A stretch of DNA of 64,000 nt from AG-12 sp027319585 (GTDB taxonomy: Bacteria > Chloroflexota > Dormibacteria > Aeolococcales > Bog-877): contig DAHVMY010000004.1 in assembly GCA_027319585.1 (NCBI GenBank), positions 3,280 to 67,279 of the forward strand, read 5' to 3'. Positions 17,678-25,928 of this stretch are shown here, piece after piece. The notes under the pieces were generated by a model that saw only the letters and a list, made by a program, of their open reading frames with translations, did no database searches and was not told the DNA's origin. Position 1 is the first letter of the stretch, and each line of letters starts with the position of its first letter. The position numbers and the translations under genes were made by a program.

Positions 17678-19320
17678 ACGGGCGCGACCGCGGGGTCCTG
17701 CGGCAGCTCCGGCTCAATCGCCAGCCCAGCTCTGGCGACGCAGGCAGCCATGAACCCGGCGAACAGCGGGTGGGGCCGGTGGGGCCGGGAGCGGAACTCG
17801 GGATGAAACTGGCTGCCCACGAAGAAGGGGTGATCCTTAAGCTCCATGATCTCCACCAGCCGACCGGTCGGGGAGGTGCCGCTGAACACCACCCCCGCCT
17901 CCTCCAGGGTCTCCCGGTAGCGGTTGTTGAACTCGAACCGATGGCGGTGGCGTTCATAGACCACCGGCTCGCCGTACGCCTGACCGGCTTTGGACTGGGG
18001 CTCCAGCTTGCAGGGGTACAGTCCCAGGCGCATGGTGCCACCGAGATCAGCGACGTCACGTTGCTCAGGGAGCAGGTCGATGATGGGATGCTCCGTGAAG
18101 GCGTTGAACTCGGTGCTGTTGGCGTCGTCGGTGCCGAGCGCCTCCCGGGCGATGTCGATGCAGGCGCACTGCATCCCGAGGCAGAGCCCCAAAAACGGCA
18201 CCTGGTGGCGCCGGGCGTACCTTGAGGCGGCGATCTTGCCCTCGATCCCCCGGTGCCCGAACCCGCCCGGGATCACCAGCCCATGCAGACCCTCGAACAG
18301 CGCCGAGTCCCCCGGCTCGAGGGTCTCGGTGTTGATCCAGCGGAGCTCCAATCCGACCCCGTGCGCGACCGCGGCGTGGCGCAGAGACTCGGTGACGCTG
18401 ATGTAGGCGTCGGGCAGGGCGACGTACTTCCCGGCGATCCCCACCACCACCCGCTCATCTGCGGACAGGATCCTCCCCACCAGCTCTTCCCAGCGATGCA
18501 GATCGGCCTCGCCGGTCTCCAGGCCCAGCTCCTCGGTGACGAACCGGCCAAGCCCGCTGGACTCGAGCACCAGCGGCACCTGATATATGGTCCTGGCGTC
18601 CGGGACGCTGATCACGGCTCTGGTCTCGACGTCGGCGAAGAGGGCGATCTTGTCCCGGACCCCCGCTCCCAGCGGGTGGCGTGAACGGCACACGATGGCG
18701 TCGGGCTGGATGCCGATGCCGCGCAGGGTCTGCACGGAGTGCTGGGTGGGCTTGCTCTTGAACTCCTCGCTGGCGTCCACGTAGGGCACCAGGGTGACGT
18801 GGACGTAGAAGGTGTTGCGGCGGCCCACGTCGTTCTTCAGCTGGCGGATCGCCTCCAGAAACGGGAGCGACTCGATGTCCCCGACGGTCCCGCCGACCTC
18901 GACGATGACCACCTCGGCCTCGGATTCCTCGGCGACCCGACGCACCCGATCCTTGATCTCGTTGGTGATGTGAGGAATGACCTGGACAGTGGCTCCGAGA
19001 AAGTCCCCCCGGCGCTCCTTGGCTATGACCTCGCTGTAGATCTTGCCGGTGGTGACGTTGCTGGCCTTGCTGAGGTTGGTGTCGACGAAACGCTCGTAGT
19101 GGCCCAGGTCAAGATCGGTCTCGGCGCCATCGTCGGTGACGAAGACCTCCCCGTGCTGATACGGCGACATCGTCCCCGGGTCGATGTTGATGTAGGGGTC
19201 GAGCTTCTGCAGGGAGACGCTGATCCCGCGCGCCTTGAGAATGGTGCCCAGGGAGGCCGCGGTGATCCCCTTGCCGATTCCGGAGACCACCCCACCGGTG
19301 ACGAAGATGAACTTAGCCAT
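17674..19320 (-). CDS. pyrG: CTP synthase (glutamine-hydrolysing)
   Basis: 548 residues; aminates UTP to CTP with glutamine or ammonia. The N-terminal synthase domain has FVTGGVVSGIGKG (P loop) and QKLDPYINIDPGTM. The C-terminal class I glutamine amidotransferase has the nucleophile Cys in LGLCLGMQ and the HPEF His-Glu pair. ATG 19320 is preceded by GGAG and starts directly at MAKFIFVTGG as usual. Downstream it overlaps the radical SAM gene by four bases. Confidence 0.97.
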   Translation of the reverse strand: MAKFIFVTGGVVSGIGKGITAASLGTILKARGISVSLQKLDPYINIDPGTMSPYQHGEVFVTDDGAETDLDLGHYERFVDTNLSKASNVTTGKIYSEVIAKERRGDFLGATVQVIPHITNEIKDRVRRVAEESEAEVVIVEVGGTVGDIESLPFLEAIRQLKNDVGRRNTFYVHVTLVPYVDASEEFKSKPTQHSVQTLRGIGIQPDAIVCRSRHPLGAGVRDKIALFADVETRAVISVPDARTIYQVPLVLESSGLGRFVTEELGLETGEADLHRWEELVGRILSADERVVVGIAGKYVALPDAYISVTESLRHAAVAHGVGLELRWINTETLEPGDSALFEGLHGLVIPGGFGHRGIEGKIAASRYARRHQVPFLGLCLGMQCACIDIAREALGTDDANSTEFNAFTEHPIIDLLPEQRDVADLGGTMRLGLYPCKLEPQSKAGQAYGEPVVYERHRHRFEFNNRYRETLEEAGVVFSGTSPTGRLVEIMELKDHPFFVGSQFHPEFRSRPHRPHPLFAGFMAACVARAGLAIEPELPQDPAVAPV

Positions 19321-19382
19321 CGCCGGCTCCGAGGTCACACGGGGGGGCACCACCCATGTGGCAAGATCCTAACACTTCGGGC

Positions 19383-19979
19383 TCAGCGGCGCGGCTCCAG
19401 AATCACGACCCGGGTTTCCTCGGCACTGCCAGATGACCCTGAGAGGGTGACCTTGGCCTGCGGGACCACCTGGGTCAGCCCCATCTCCCGCACGAAGGCG
19501 GCCAGCTCGCCGGGCGCAGCGTCGAGGGCGGACTGATATCCGGTCGGGATCATCACCGCGGGTTGGACCTGGGCGATCAGCTGCGCCACCACCTGGGCGC
19601 GCGCGGGAGTGCCGCCCCGAAGGCCCACACCCATGACATCGATGAACCCCAGCTGCTCCACGGCCTCGTCCGAGAGGGTGACGTCCAGGTCGCCCAGACT
19701 GCAGACGGTGACCTCCTCGAGCTCGGCAACGAAGATCGTGACGCTCCCGAGCTGAAGGCCGCGGACGCTGATGCCCCGGAGCTCGTACTCACCCGGCCGA
19801 ACCACCACCTGAGGGCCCGAGTCCGGGCGCAGGAGGTTCTCCTCGGCGGGTCCCCCCACCACCAGGTCGGCGCCGGTGCGCGCCACGGTCTGGAGATACT
19901 GCTCACCCGGACCCAGCAGCACCTTGGCCTCCCGGCCCCTCAGCAAGAGGCTGTCATCGCCCAACCAGGTTATTTCCAA
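19383..19979 (-). CDS. metallo-beta-lactamase-fold protein lacking the metal ligands
   Basis: 198 residues. The beginning MEITWLGDDSLLLRGREA, the central VVVRPGEYELRGI and SLGDLDVTLSDEAVEQLG follow the small COG2220-type MBL hydrolases common in Chloroflexota, which I know to begin with WLGHS and to carry H-x-P-N-H and IPMHY histidines. Here the first His is Asp, the HxxxxH segment is replaced by VVGGPAEEN, and IPMHY reads IPTGY. No metal site remains, so catalysis by the usual mechanism is unlikely. It sits between pyrG and a protease-like protein that is also degenerate. Confidence 0.7.
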   Translation of the reverse strand: MEITWLGDDSLLLRGREAKVLLGPGEQYLQTVARTGADLVVGGPAEENLLRPDSGPQVVVRPGEYELRGISVRGLQLGSVTIFVAELEEVTVCSLGDLDVTLSDEAVEQLGFIDVMGVGLRGGTPARAQVVAQLIAQVQPAVMIPTGYQSALDAAPGELAAFVREMGLTQVVPQAKVTLSGSSGSAEETRVVILEPRR

Positions 19980-20045
19980 GCGCCTACCTCCCAGGGAGCC
20001 AATCCAACGCGCACCTTCCGGGTTGGCCCGCCCGGAGCGTTGGAC

Positions 20046-21182
20046 TCATGCCGAAGGAACTGTAAGGGATAGCTGCTTGGTGGCCCCCGCCTGGTAGACG
20101 CTTAGCGTGAGGCGAGCTGCCGCCCCGAACGACTGGAGCTGGTCAGAGAGGTCCGGGAACGCCGGGTCGGCCAATCCCCGCAGGGAGCTGCCGTTGATGG
20201 CGGTCACCACCTCCCCCACCTTCAAGCCCGCCTGATAGGCGGCCGAGCCCGGACTGACCGCCAGGACCTCGGCTCCCGAAGGGAGCCCGGCGGCGGCCGC
20301 CGCCGCCGGATCCAACCAGGCGGTCACCAGACCGAGCGGGACCGGAGGAGTCCCGGTGGTCGAGACCGCGTTCACCAGGGTCGCCGCATCCACCGCGTCG
20401 AGTGCGAAGCCGAACGCCCCGGTGTCGGCTCCCACCTCCCTCGGCGCCATCCGCTGCCCGGTCTGGATCCCGATCACCTGCCCCGAGCCGTTGACCAGCG
20501 GGCCGCCCGAACTACCCGGTGGCTCGGGAGCGTCGGTGCGCAGGAGGCCATCGATGAGCGAGGTCCCGGAAGGCACGGCTGGGTCCGGCACCGAGGCGGT
20601 GACGCCGACTTGACTCACAGTGCCGATCTCCGCCGCCGTCGTGCCACCGAATGGGACCGAGATGGCAATTGCGGGAGCACCCAGCTGGACCGAGGACGCG
20701 AACGAGAGTGGCTTGGGCAGGGAGGTGGACTCGACCTGGAGCACCACCACACCCGTCGACGGGTCCGCCGTCGCTATCGCGGCGGAAAGTACCTGGCCGT
20801 CGGCCAGGATCACCTCCACTCCCGAGGCGCCGGCCACCGCCCCCTCGCTGGTCACGATCAGGCCGCCCGAGCTGGCGACGAATCCGTTGGAGGTGTCGGA
20901 AGCCGTCGGCGCGGCTGCGCTCGACGGCTCGCGCACCACGTCGACGACCGAGGATGCCACCGCTGCCACCACCGAGCTCAGCGGCACCGTCGAGGTCCCG
21001 CCGCCACCGCTCGGCGAGCGCACGGTGACCGTCGCCGGCGCGGTGGCGTCCAGGTGGCGGGAGAGCAGGTAACCACCCGCCCCGCCCACCACGACCCCCA
21101 CCACCGCTGCGGTCACGGCCACGGCGGCCAGCCGCAGGGCGACAGGGCGGTTGGTGGGGCTGGATCCCGGAGAATCGATCAC
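20046..21182 (-). CDS. HtrA/DegP-like protein with PDZ domain, catalytic His and Asp lost
   Basis: 378 residues: one N-terminal membrane anchor (about 18-40), a Ser/Thr/Gly linker, a trypsin-like domain (about 70-275) and a PDZ domain (about 285-375). The serine motif survives as PGSSGGPLVNGSG (Ser225). The histidine segment, normally IVTNNHV, reads IVTSEGAV, placing Gly114 at the His site; the Asp segment, normally TDLAVL, reads TGVVVL with Gly144. Only one of three triad residues remains. GTG start overlaps the GNAT stop by four bases. Likely a non-proteolytic PDZ/peptide-binding protein facing outward. Confidence 0.85.
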   Translation of the reverse strand: MIDSPGSSPTNRPVALRLAAVAVTAAVVGVVVGGAGGYLLSRHLDATAPATVTVRSPSGGGGTSTVPLSSVVAAVASSVVDVVREPSSAAAPTASDTSNGFVASSGGLIVTSEGAVAGASGVEVILADGQVLSAAIATADPSTGVVVLQVESTSLPKPLSFASSVQLGAPAIAISVPFGGTTAAEIGTVSQVGVTASVPDPAVPSGTSLIDGLLRTDAPEPPGSSGGPLVNGSGQVIGIQTGQRMAPREVGADTGAFGFALDAVDAATLVNAVSTTGTPPVPLGLVTAWLDPAAAAAAGLPSGAEVLAVSPGSAAYQAGLKVGEVVTAINGSSLRGLADPAFPDLSDQLQSFGAAARLTLSVYQAGATKQLSLTVPSA

Positions 21183-21628
21183 GTGGGGTACCAGGTGAGC
21201 ACGAGTTGATCTGTGGGGGCGAATCCGGCCTTTCGGTAGACGGCGACCGCGGCCGGGTTGTCGGCCCTGGTCCAGACGCAGGCGAAGGTCACCTGGCGGG
21301 ATCTGAAGAGAGTGGTCGCCTCGGCAACCAGGCGTTCACCAAGGCCTTGGCCACGCGCCTCCGGGACCACGTAGAGCTCCGCCACCTCCCCCTCCAGCCC
21401 AGTGCCGGGGTCGAAGATCACACACCAGCAGAACCCCAGCAGGCGCCCCCGATCCCGAGCTGCGAAGACGTGGTTCTCACCGCGAAACGACTCCCTGGTC
21501 GGGGGGAGCCAGGCATCCAGTGCGGCCCTCGACGGTTTGTCCTCCTGGGGATGGTCGGACTCCAAGAGGTCGAGCAAGAGCGGCCGAACCGAGTCCAGTT
21601 CCAGCGGGGCCAAGCGGACGATCTCCAC
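21179..21628 (-). CDS. GNAT family N-acetyltransferase
   Basis: 149 residues with the GNAT core: VAELYVVPEARGQGLGERLV contains the acetyl-CoA pyrophosphate loop (R/Q-x-x-G-x-G/A) near residue 95, and NPAAVAVYRKAGF is the C-terminal motif B. The acceptor cannot be predicted. Coupled by overlap to the degenerate HtrA gene downstream, and about 26 bases after malic enzyme. Confidence 0.88.
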   Translation of the reverse strand: MEIVRLAPLELDSVRPLLLDLLESDHPQEDKPSRAALDAWLPPTRESFRGENHVFAARDRGRLLGFCWCVIFDPGTGLEGEVAELYVVPEARGQGLGERLVAEATTLFRSRQVTFACVWTRADNPAAVAVYRKAGFAPTDQLVLTWYPT

Positions 21629-21654
21629 CAGATCATCCTAAGCTGCCCCCAACC

Positions 21655-23097
21655 TCAGAGCGGCTGGCCCTCGCCGGCTTCAAAGTAATCCGGGGCAGGC
21701 TCGGTGCGAGCAACCCCGGTCGTGAGCGCCGCCCGGGCCACGGCGCGGGCCACGGCCATGTGCACACGAGGATCCAGTGAGTCCGGCACCACCTCGCCGT
21801 CCCTCGCCTGGGCCGCGATGGCCAGGGCGGCCGCCACATACATCTCGGTGTTGAACTGGCGGGCGCGGGTGTCGAGCGCCCCCCGGTAGAGGCCCGGGAA
21901 CCCCAATAGGTTGTTCACGACCGCGCCATCCACGGCGAGGGCGGCCCCCGCCGCCATCGCCCGCGCCGGTTCGATCTCAGGGATGGGGTTGGAGATGGCG
22001 AAGATGATCTGGCCCGGTCGAATCTGCTCCGGGCGCAGCAGGCCCGGCTGGGCGGTCGCCGCGATGACCACGTCACACCGGCCCAGGAGCTCATCCAGCT
22101 CCACCGCTCTTCCCCCGGCCTGACGCAGCCGCTCCAGCGAGTCGGGGGTCCGGCCGGTTCCCAGAACCTCCTTCCCCTGGTGGTGCATGAGCAGCTGCGC
22201 GATCGCCGACCCCGCCGCCCCCAGCCCCACCACACCGGCGGTGAGATCCTGCAACCGATGACCGGTCATGGCCGCGGCCCGCAGCACCGCCGCCAGGACC
22301 ACGGTCGCGGTCCCGTGCTGGTCGTCGTGCATCACCGGGATATCCACGCGGCCCTGGAGAGCGGGCGTGATCTCGAAGCAGTGGGGGGCCGCGAAGTCCT
22401 CCAGCTGGATCGCACCAAAGGTGGCGCTGATGCGCACCAGGGCATCCACGATCTCGCTCGGCGGACCGGGCTCGATCAGCAAGGGATACGCCGAGATGCC
22501 GACCATCTGGGCCATCAGTGCGCACTTGCCCTCGATCACGGGCATCCCGGCGACCGGCCCTATGTTGCCCAACCCCAGCACCGCAGTCCCGTCCGTCACC
22601 ACCGCCACCGAATTGGCGATCCCGGTGTAGTGGTCCGCCACTGTCGGGTCACCCTCGATCAGGCGGCAGACCTCCGCGACCCCGGGGGTGTAGACGTGGC
22701 GCAGGTCGGCGACCGAGCGCACCGGGTATCTGGGTTTGATCTCGAGCTTGCCCCCGAGGTGGACGCGCAGGACCTCGTCCCGGACATCGAGCAGTTGGGT
22801 CTCGGGAATCTCCCGGATCGCGGCCAGCACCTGCTCCAGCATCTCCAGATCGGTGGTGCTCACATCCATGTCCCGAACCACGTTGCGCGATCCCCGTTCC
22901 ACCGTTCGGATGTCGCCGAGGTTGCCGCCGGCTCTCCCGATCGCGGTCGCCACCTCGCCGAGGACCCCGGGATGGTTCTCATTGCGCAGGCGCAGGGTGC
23001 GCACTATCCGGTAGTGCGATCCCGAGGATGATGCCTGCCCGCCCTCGGTGGGGAACGCGGAATGGGTGACTTCCCCCGTCACCAGGTCGGCTGCCAT
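21655..23097 (-). CDS. NAD(P)-dependent malic enzyme with N-terminal ACT domain
   Basis: About 480 residues. Residues ~30-110 form an ACT domain (NHPGVLGEVATAIGRAGGN), an amino-acid or ligand sensing module. The rest is a bacterial malic enzyme producing pyruvate and CO2 from malate, with YTPGVAEVC (catalytic Tyr), KCALMAQM (catalytic Lys), EDFAAPHCFEI and DDQHGTA metal-site segments, then the Rossmann VVGLGAAGSA. ATG 23097 has AAGG just upstream and is preferred to the in-frame ATG at 23115. Decarboxylating type is inferred from overall similarity. Confidence 0.92.
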   Translation of the reverse strand: MAADLVTGEVTHSAFPTEGGQASSSGSHYRIVRTLRLRNENHPGVLGEVATAIGRAGGNLGDIRTVERGSRNVVRDMDVSTTDLEMLEQVLAAIREIPETQLLDVRDEVLRVHLGGKLEIKPRYPVRSVADLRHVYTPGVAEVCRLIEGDPTVADHYTGIANSVAVVTDGTAVLGLGNIGPVAGMPVIEGKCALMAQMVGISAYPLLIEPGPPSEIVDALVRISATFGAIQLEDFAAPHCFEITPALQGRVDIPVMHDDQHGTATVVLAAVLRAAAMTGHRLQDLTAGVVGLGAAGSAIAQLLMHHQGKEVLGTGRTPDSLERLRQAGGRAVELDELLGRCDVVIAATAQPGLLRPEQIRPGQIIFAISNPIPEIEPARAMAAGAALAVDGAVVNNLLGFPGLYRGALDTRARQFNTEMYVAAALAIAAQARDGEVVPDSLDPRVHMAVARAVARAALTTGVARTEPAPDYFEAGEGQPL

Positions 23098-23136
23098 TGT
23101 GCCTTGAGCCCCCATCTGGCGTTAGTTGCTTGCTTG

Positions 23137-23158
23137 GGTACCACCCTTGGACGGTACC
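23137..23158. promoter_or_regulatory. paired GGTACC palindromes upstream of malic enzyme
   Basis: Two identical GGTACC palindromes separated by ten bases lie 40-60 bases upstream of the malic enzyme start. Their phasing (16 bases centre to centre) is compatible with an operator or a short stem. No promoter hexamers stand out around it. Confidence 0.35.
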
Positions 23159-23197
23159 GCCTCAGATGGTACTGGCGCGCCACGGGGCCCGGCCAAG

Positions 23198-23229
23198 AGG
23201 CTGGGGGCGGCCCGAAGCCGCCCCAGCCT
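23198..23229 (-). terminator. GC-rich hairpin after the sulfurtransferase gene
   Basis: AGGCTGGGG-CGGC pairs with GCCG-C-CCCCAGCCT across a TTCGG-type loop directly after the stop codon at 23232, with one bulged base. There is no U run after it, so it would be a weak or factor-assisted terminator separating the sulfurtransferase from malic enzyme. Confidence 0.55.
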
Positions 23230-23231
23230 TG

Positions 23232-24083
23232 TCACCTCTCGATCGGAGCCCGGACCAGACTGCCCCACTCGGTCCAGGAGCCGTCGTAGTTGCGCACCCT
23301 CGGATACCCGAGCAGCTCGGACAGGACGAACCAGGTGTGTGCGGAGCGCTCCCCGATCCGGCAGTAGGCCACGATCTCGCGGTCTGGGGTGATTCCCTCA
23401 GCCGTGTACAGGGCGCGCAGCCGGTCGGCGTCCAGGAAGGTCTCCTGGTCGGGGTCCACAGCTCGGCTCCAGGGGATGTTCTTGGCTCCCGGGATGTGGC
23501 CGCCACGCTGGGCCCCCTCGCCGGGCAGGTTGTCGGGAGCCAACTTCGCCCCCGAGTACTCCTCCGGGGACCGCACGTCCACCAGGCCGACCTGCGAGCG
23601 GCCCAGGAACTCCGAGAGGATCTGGTCGCGGTAGGCGCGGATCTCCTCGCGCTGACCGGGCACCGGGTAACCCTCTCCGGGCTGCGGGGTAGCGGGCTCG
23701 GTAACCAGTGGCCGACCGTCCAACTCCCACTTCCGCCGGCCCCCGTTCAGAAGCTGCACCAGATCGTGGCCGTAGTACCTGAAGTACCAGTAGGCGTAGG
23801 CCGCGAACCAGTTCTTGTTCCCGCCGTAGAGGACGACCCGGGTGTGGGGGCCGATTCCCAAGCGATCCATCAGCGCCGCGAAGGCCTCGGGGCCGATGAA
23901 GTCCCGGGCTACCGGGTCCTGAAGGTCGTTCTTCCAGTGCAGACCTACCGAGCCCGGGATGTGTCCCCTCTGATAGGCCTCGGTATCCTCGTCCACGTCG
24001 AGAACCCGCAGGTCGGGGTCATGGAGATGCTCCGCCAACCAGGCGGTGCTGACCAGGGCGTCAGGCTTGGAATATTGAGGCAT
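23232..24083 (-). CDS. thiosulfate/3-mercaptopyruvate sulfurtransferase (two rhodanese domains)
   Basis: 283 residues with tandem rhodanese domains. The first (about 5-125) is inactive-type; the second carries the active-site loop with the persulfide cysteine in AYCRIGERSAHTWF near residue 235. The CRIGERS loop and the N-terminal VSTAWLAEHL resemble the CysA/SseA-type thiosulfate sulfurtransferases of Actinomycetota. ATG 24083 follows a long leader containing a strong hairpin. A sulfur-transfer role fits, but no partner gene is adjacent. Confidence 0.92.
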   Translation of the reverse strand: MPQYSKPDALVSTAWLAEHLHDPDLRVLDVDEDTEAYQRGHIPGSVGLHWKNDLQDPVARDFIGPEAFAALMDRLGIGPHTRVVLYGGNKNWFAAYAYWYFRYYGHDLVQLLNGGRRKWELDGRPLVTEPATPQPGEGYPVPGQREEIRAYRDQILSEFLGRSQVGLVDVRSPEEYSGAKLAPDNLPGEGAQRGGHIPGAKNIPWSRAVDPDQETFLDADRLRALYTAEGITPDREIVAYCRIGERSAHTWFVLSELLGYPRVRNYDGSWTEWGSLVRAPIER

Positions 24084-24164
24084 GGATGTGCTCCGGTGAA
24101 AACGGCTGACGAAGTCCGGACCGGCCGCGGCACGAGTCCGGCGAGCGAATGGACGGCGGCGGGC

Positions 24165-24205
24165 CTGCCGGTCGGCTAGGGGCGCTCCAATGCGCCGACC
24201 GGCAG
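24165..24205 (-). promoter_or_regulatory. perfect 12-bp hairpin in the leader of the sulfurtransferase gene
   Basis: CTGCCGGTCGGC pairs exactly with GCCGACCGGCAG across a 17-base loop, about 80 bases upstream of the ATG at 24083. No U tract follows. If transcription starts near 24270 this lies inside a long 5' UTR, so it may be a regulatory RNA element; it matches no riboswitch class I recognise. Confidence 0.5.
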
Positions 24206-24279
24206 CGCGGTACATCGCCGCCGACCCCCAGTCGAGCCGCTATCCAATCTGAGGCTCACCGGAAGATGATACCGCGTTA

Positions 24280-24305
24280 CCATACATCCCTTCTAATTTG
24301 TATGG
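24280..24305 (-). promoter_or_regulatory. candidate promoter/operator upstream of the sulfurtransferase
   Basis: An AT-rich island in otherwise GC-rich DNA holds a perfect 7-bp inverted repeat CCATACA/TGTATGG with a 12-base spacer. On the minus strand TTGACC begins the repeat region and TGTATG/TATGGT lies 17-19 bases later, reading as -35 and -10 boxes, so the repeat may be an operator. It overlaps the stop codon of the SCO-TlpA gene, so it could instead be a transcript-end hairpin. Confidence 0.4.
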
Positions 24306-25892
24306 TCAAGCGGCCAGGACCTTGGTCACTGCTTCGGCCAGCTGACGCGACTGCAACTGTCCCAGGATCAAGGACGAGATCTCCCCGTCTGGATCGATGA
24401 AGACCGCCACGGGCAAGCCGGGGAGGCCGTACTCCTGAATGATCTGGCCGCTGCGGTCCAGCAGGCTGGGCAAGCGGATGCCCAGCTGGTGGAGGAAATG
24501 CGACGCGGTCGTCGCCGATTGCTGGTCGTTGACGAGCAGGACCCGCAGGCCGCGGCCCTCGTACTTGCGCGCGGCGGCCGCGACCAGGCCCATGTCGGCC
24601 TTGCAATTCGTGCACCAGCTCGCCCAGAAGTCCAGCATCACCGGGTGCCCGCGCAGCTTGGAGAGGGTGACCGTCGCGCCCGAAGTTGACGGCAGGGTGA
24701 AGTTCGGCGCCGGGTGCCCCGGCACTGCCTGCGAGGTCTTGGGGAAGGCGTTCACGGCGCGCTGCTGCTGGAGCAGCGGCGTGATCGCCTGGTAGACCGT
24801 CCGCGGGGTCCAGGAGCCTCCCGTCCGAAGCTCCGTACGTCCCTGCGAGTCCAGGTAGCGGTAGATCGTGGTCGGAACGGCGGTCGGGCTCAGCGTCGGC
24901 TGCGACTGCATCACCGTCACCACGTACCCCTGGGGGTCGATCACCTCCAGCACCGAGGCGTGGATGAGGTTGAACGGCTCCTTCTTGCCGGTGAACAAAT
25001 CGGTCGGCGCTGGCCCACCCCACGGCAGCGCCTGCACGGGCGGCACTCCGAGCTCTGACCAGAAGGAATCCACCGCCTCCGTCGAGCCGGTCAGCAATGG
25101 CCAGGGGAGCGAGAAGTAGCGCTGGTACTTGCGCAGGATGGCAGGGGTGTCGTCGGCCGGATCCTGGGTCGCCTCCAGAATCTGCACCTGGGCCGCCAGC
25201 CCATGCTGCACCAGCATCGCGTGGAGCTGCAGCAGGGCAGCTGCGACCAAGGGACAGGTCTCCTGACACTCGGTCAGAAAGCTGGCCAGGACCACCACCT
25301 TGCCCCGGTACTGGCTGAGCGTGACCGGTTTCCCCTGTTGGTTCACAAAGGTGGTGGCGGGCAGCCTCTGGATCTGCCTGGACGCCAGGGCGAGTCCGAA
25401 GGTGACCTGGCTGTTGCCGCCATATACGGCCACCTTGCCAAGCCCGTGCGTTCCCAGTTGGAACGTGAACAGCACCGGTGTGGTCTGGCCGCTGGCGATC
25501 CGAAAGCCCACGTTGCGCTCCACCTGCCGGCGTCCGCCGGCGGTGGCCAGGTCGAAGCGGATCTGACTGTAGCTGCCGGGGGCGACGCTGGTCTGCAGGA
25601 TGGTCGCGGTGTTGGGCGCCAGGTAGGAGCCGGGCAGCCTGAGGTCCACCTCAGGAAAATCGAGGGCGCTCCAGCTGCCTCCGGTCGCCGCTCCCTCGAG
25701 CTGCACCCCCACGATCGGGACGGACACGGCCGTCGGCGGATGGGGAGCTGGCTTGGTGACGCTGGCCAGCAGCAGGAGGCGGCCAGGAGAGGGGTTGGAG
25801 TGGGTGCTGAGAGCGAACGCGACCGCGGCCACGAGGACGGCGGCGGTCGCGATCGCGCCCACGACTCGGAGCCGGGGTCCCCTGACCCTCAT
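24306..25892 (-). CDS. SCO1/SenC-TlpA double thioredoxin-fold fusion, exported
   Basis: 528 residues. A signal/anchor helix (about 10-28) precedes a beta-rich region (about 55-170) reminiscent of DUF4382, then two thioredoxin folds. The first is SCO1-like, with the copper-binding CQETCP (Cys209, Cys213), QDPADDTP and His311. The second is TlpA-like, with WASWCTNCK (Cys427, Cys430). SCO proteins deliver copper to cytochrome oxidase CuA and TlpA-type proteins keep the thiols reduced, so the fusion would join metallochaperone and reductant on one chain. No oxidase genes are in the window. Confidence 0.85.
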   Translation of the reverse strand: MRVRGPRLRVVGAIATAAVLVAAVAFALSTHSNPSPGRLLLLASVTKPAPHPPTAVSVPIVGVQLEGAATGGSWSALDFPEVDLRLPGSYLAPNTATILQTSVAPGSYSQIRFDLATAGGRRQVERNVGFRIASGQTTPVLFTFQLGTHGLGKVAVYGGNSQVTFGLALASRQIQRLPATTFVNQQGKPVTLSQYRGKVVVLASFLTECQETCPLVAAALLQLHAMLVQHGLAAQVQILEATQDPADDTPAILRKYQRYFSLPWPLLTGSTEAVDSFWSELGVPPVQALPWGGPAPTDLFTGKKEPFNLIHASVLEVIDPQGYVVTVMQSQPTLSPTAVPTTIYRYLDSQGRTELRTGGSWTPRTVYQAITPLLQQQRAVNAFPKTSQAVPGHPAPNFTLPSTSGATVTLSKLRGHPVMLDFWASWCTNCKADMGLVAAAARKYEGRGLRVLLVNDQQSATTASHFLHQLGIRLPSLLDRSGQIIQEYGLPGLPVAVFIDPDGEISSLILGQLQSRQLAEAVTKVLAA

Positions 25893-25928
25893 GTCATCGC
25901 CCCGGCCGCCCGCACCATCGGTGTCTGG

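Noticed and set aside
23137..23160. T-box-like core AAGGGTGGTACC on the minus strand upstream of malic enzyme
   Set aside because: Only about 115 bases separate the neighbouring genes, too short for a T-box with a specifier stem. No U-tract terminator follows, and malic enzyme is not a usual T-box target. The match is created by the GGTACC palindromes.
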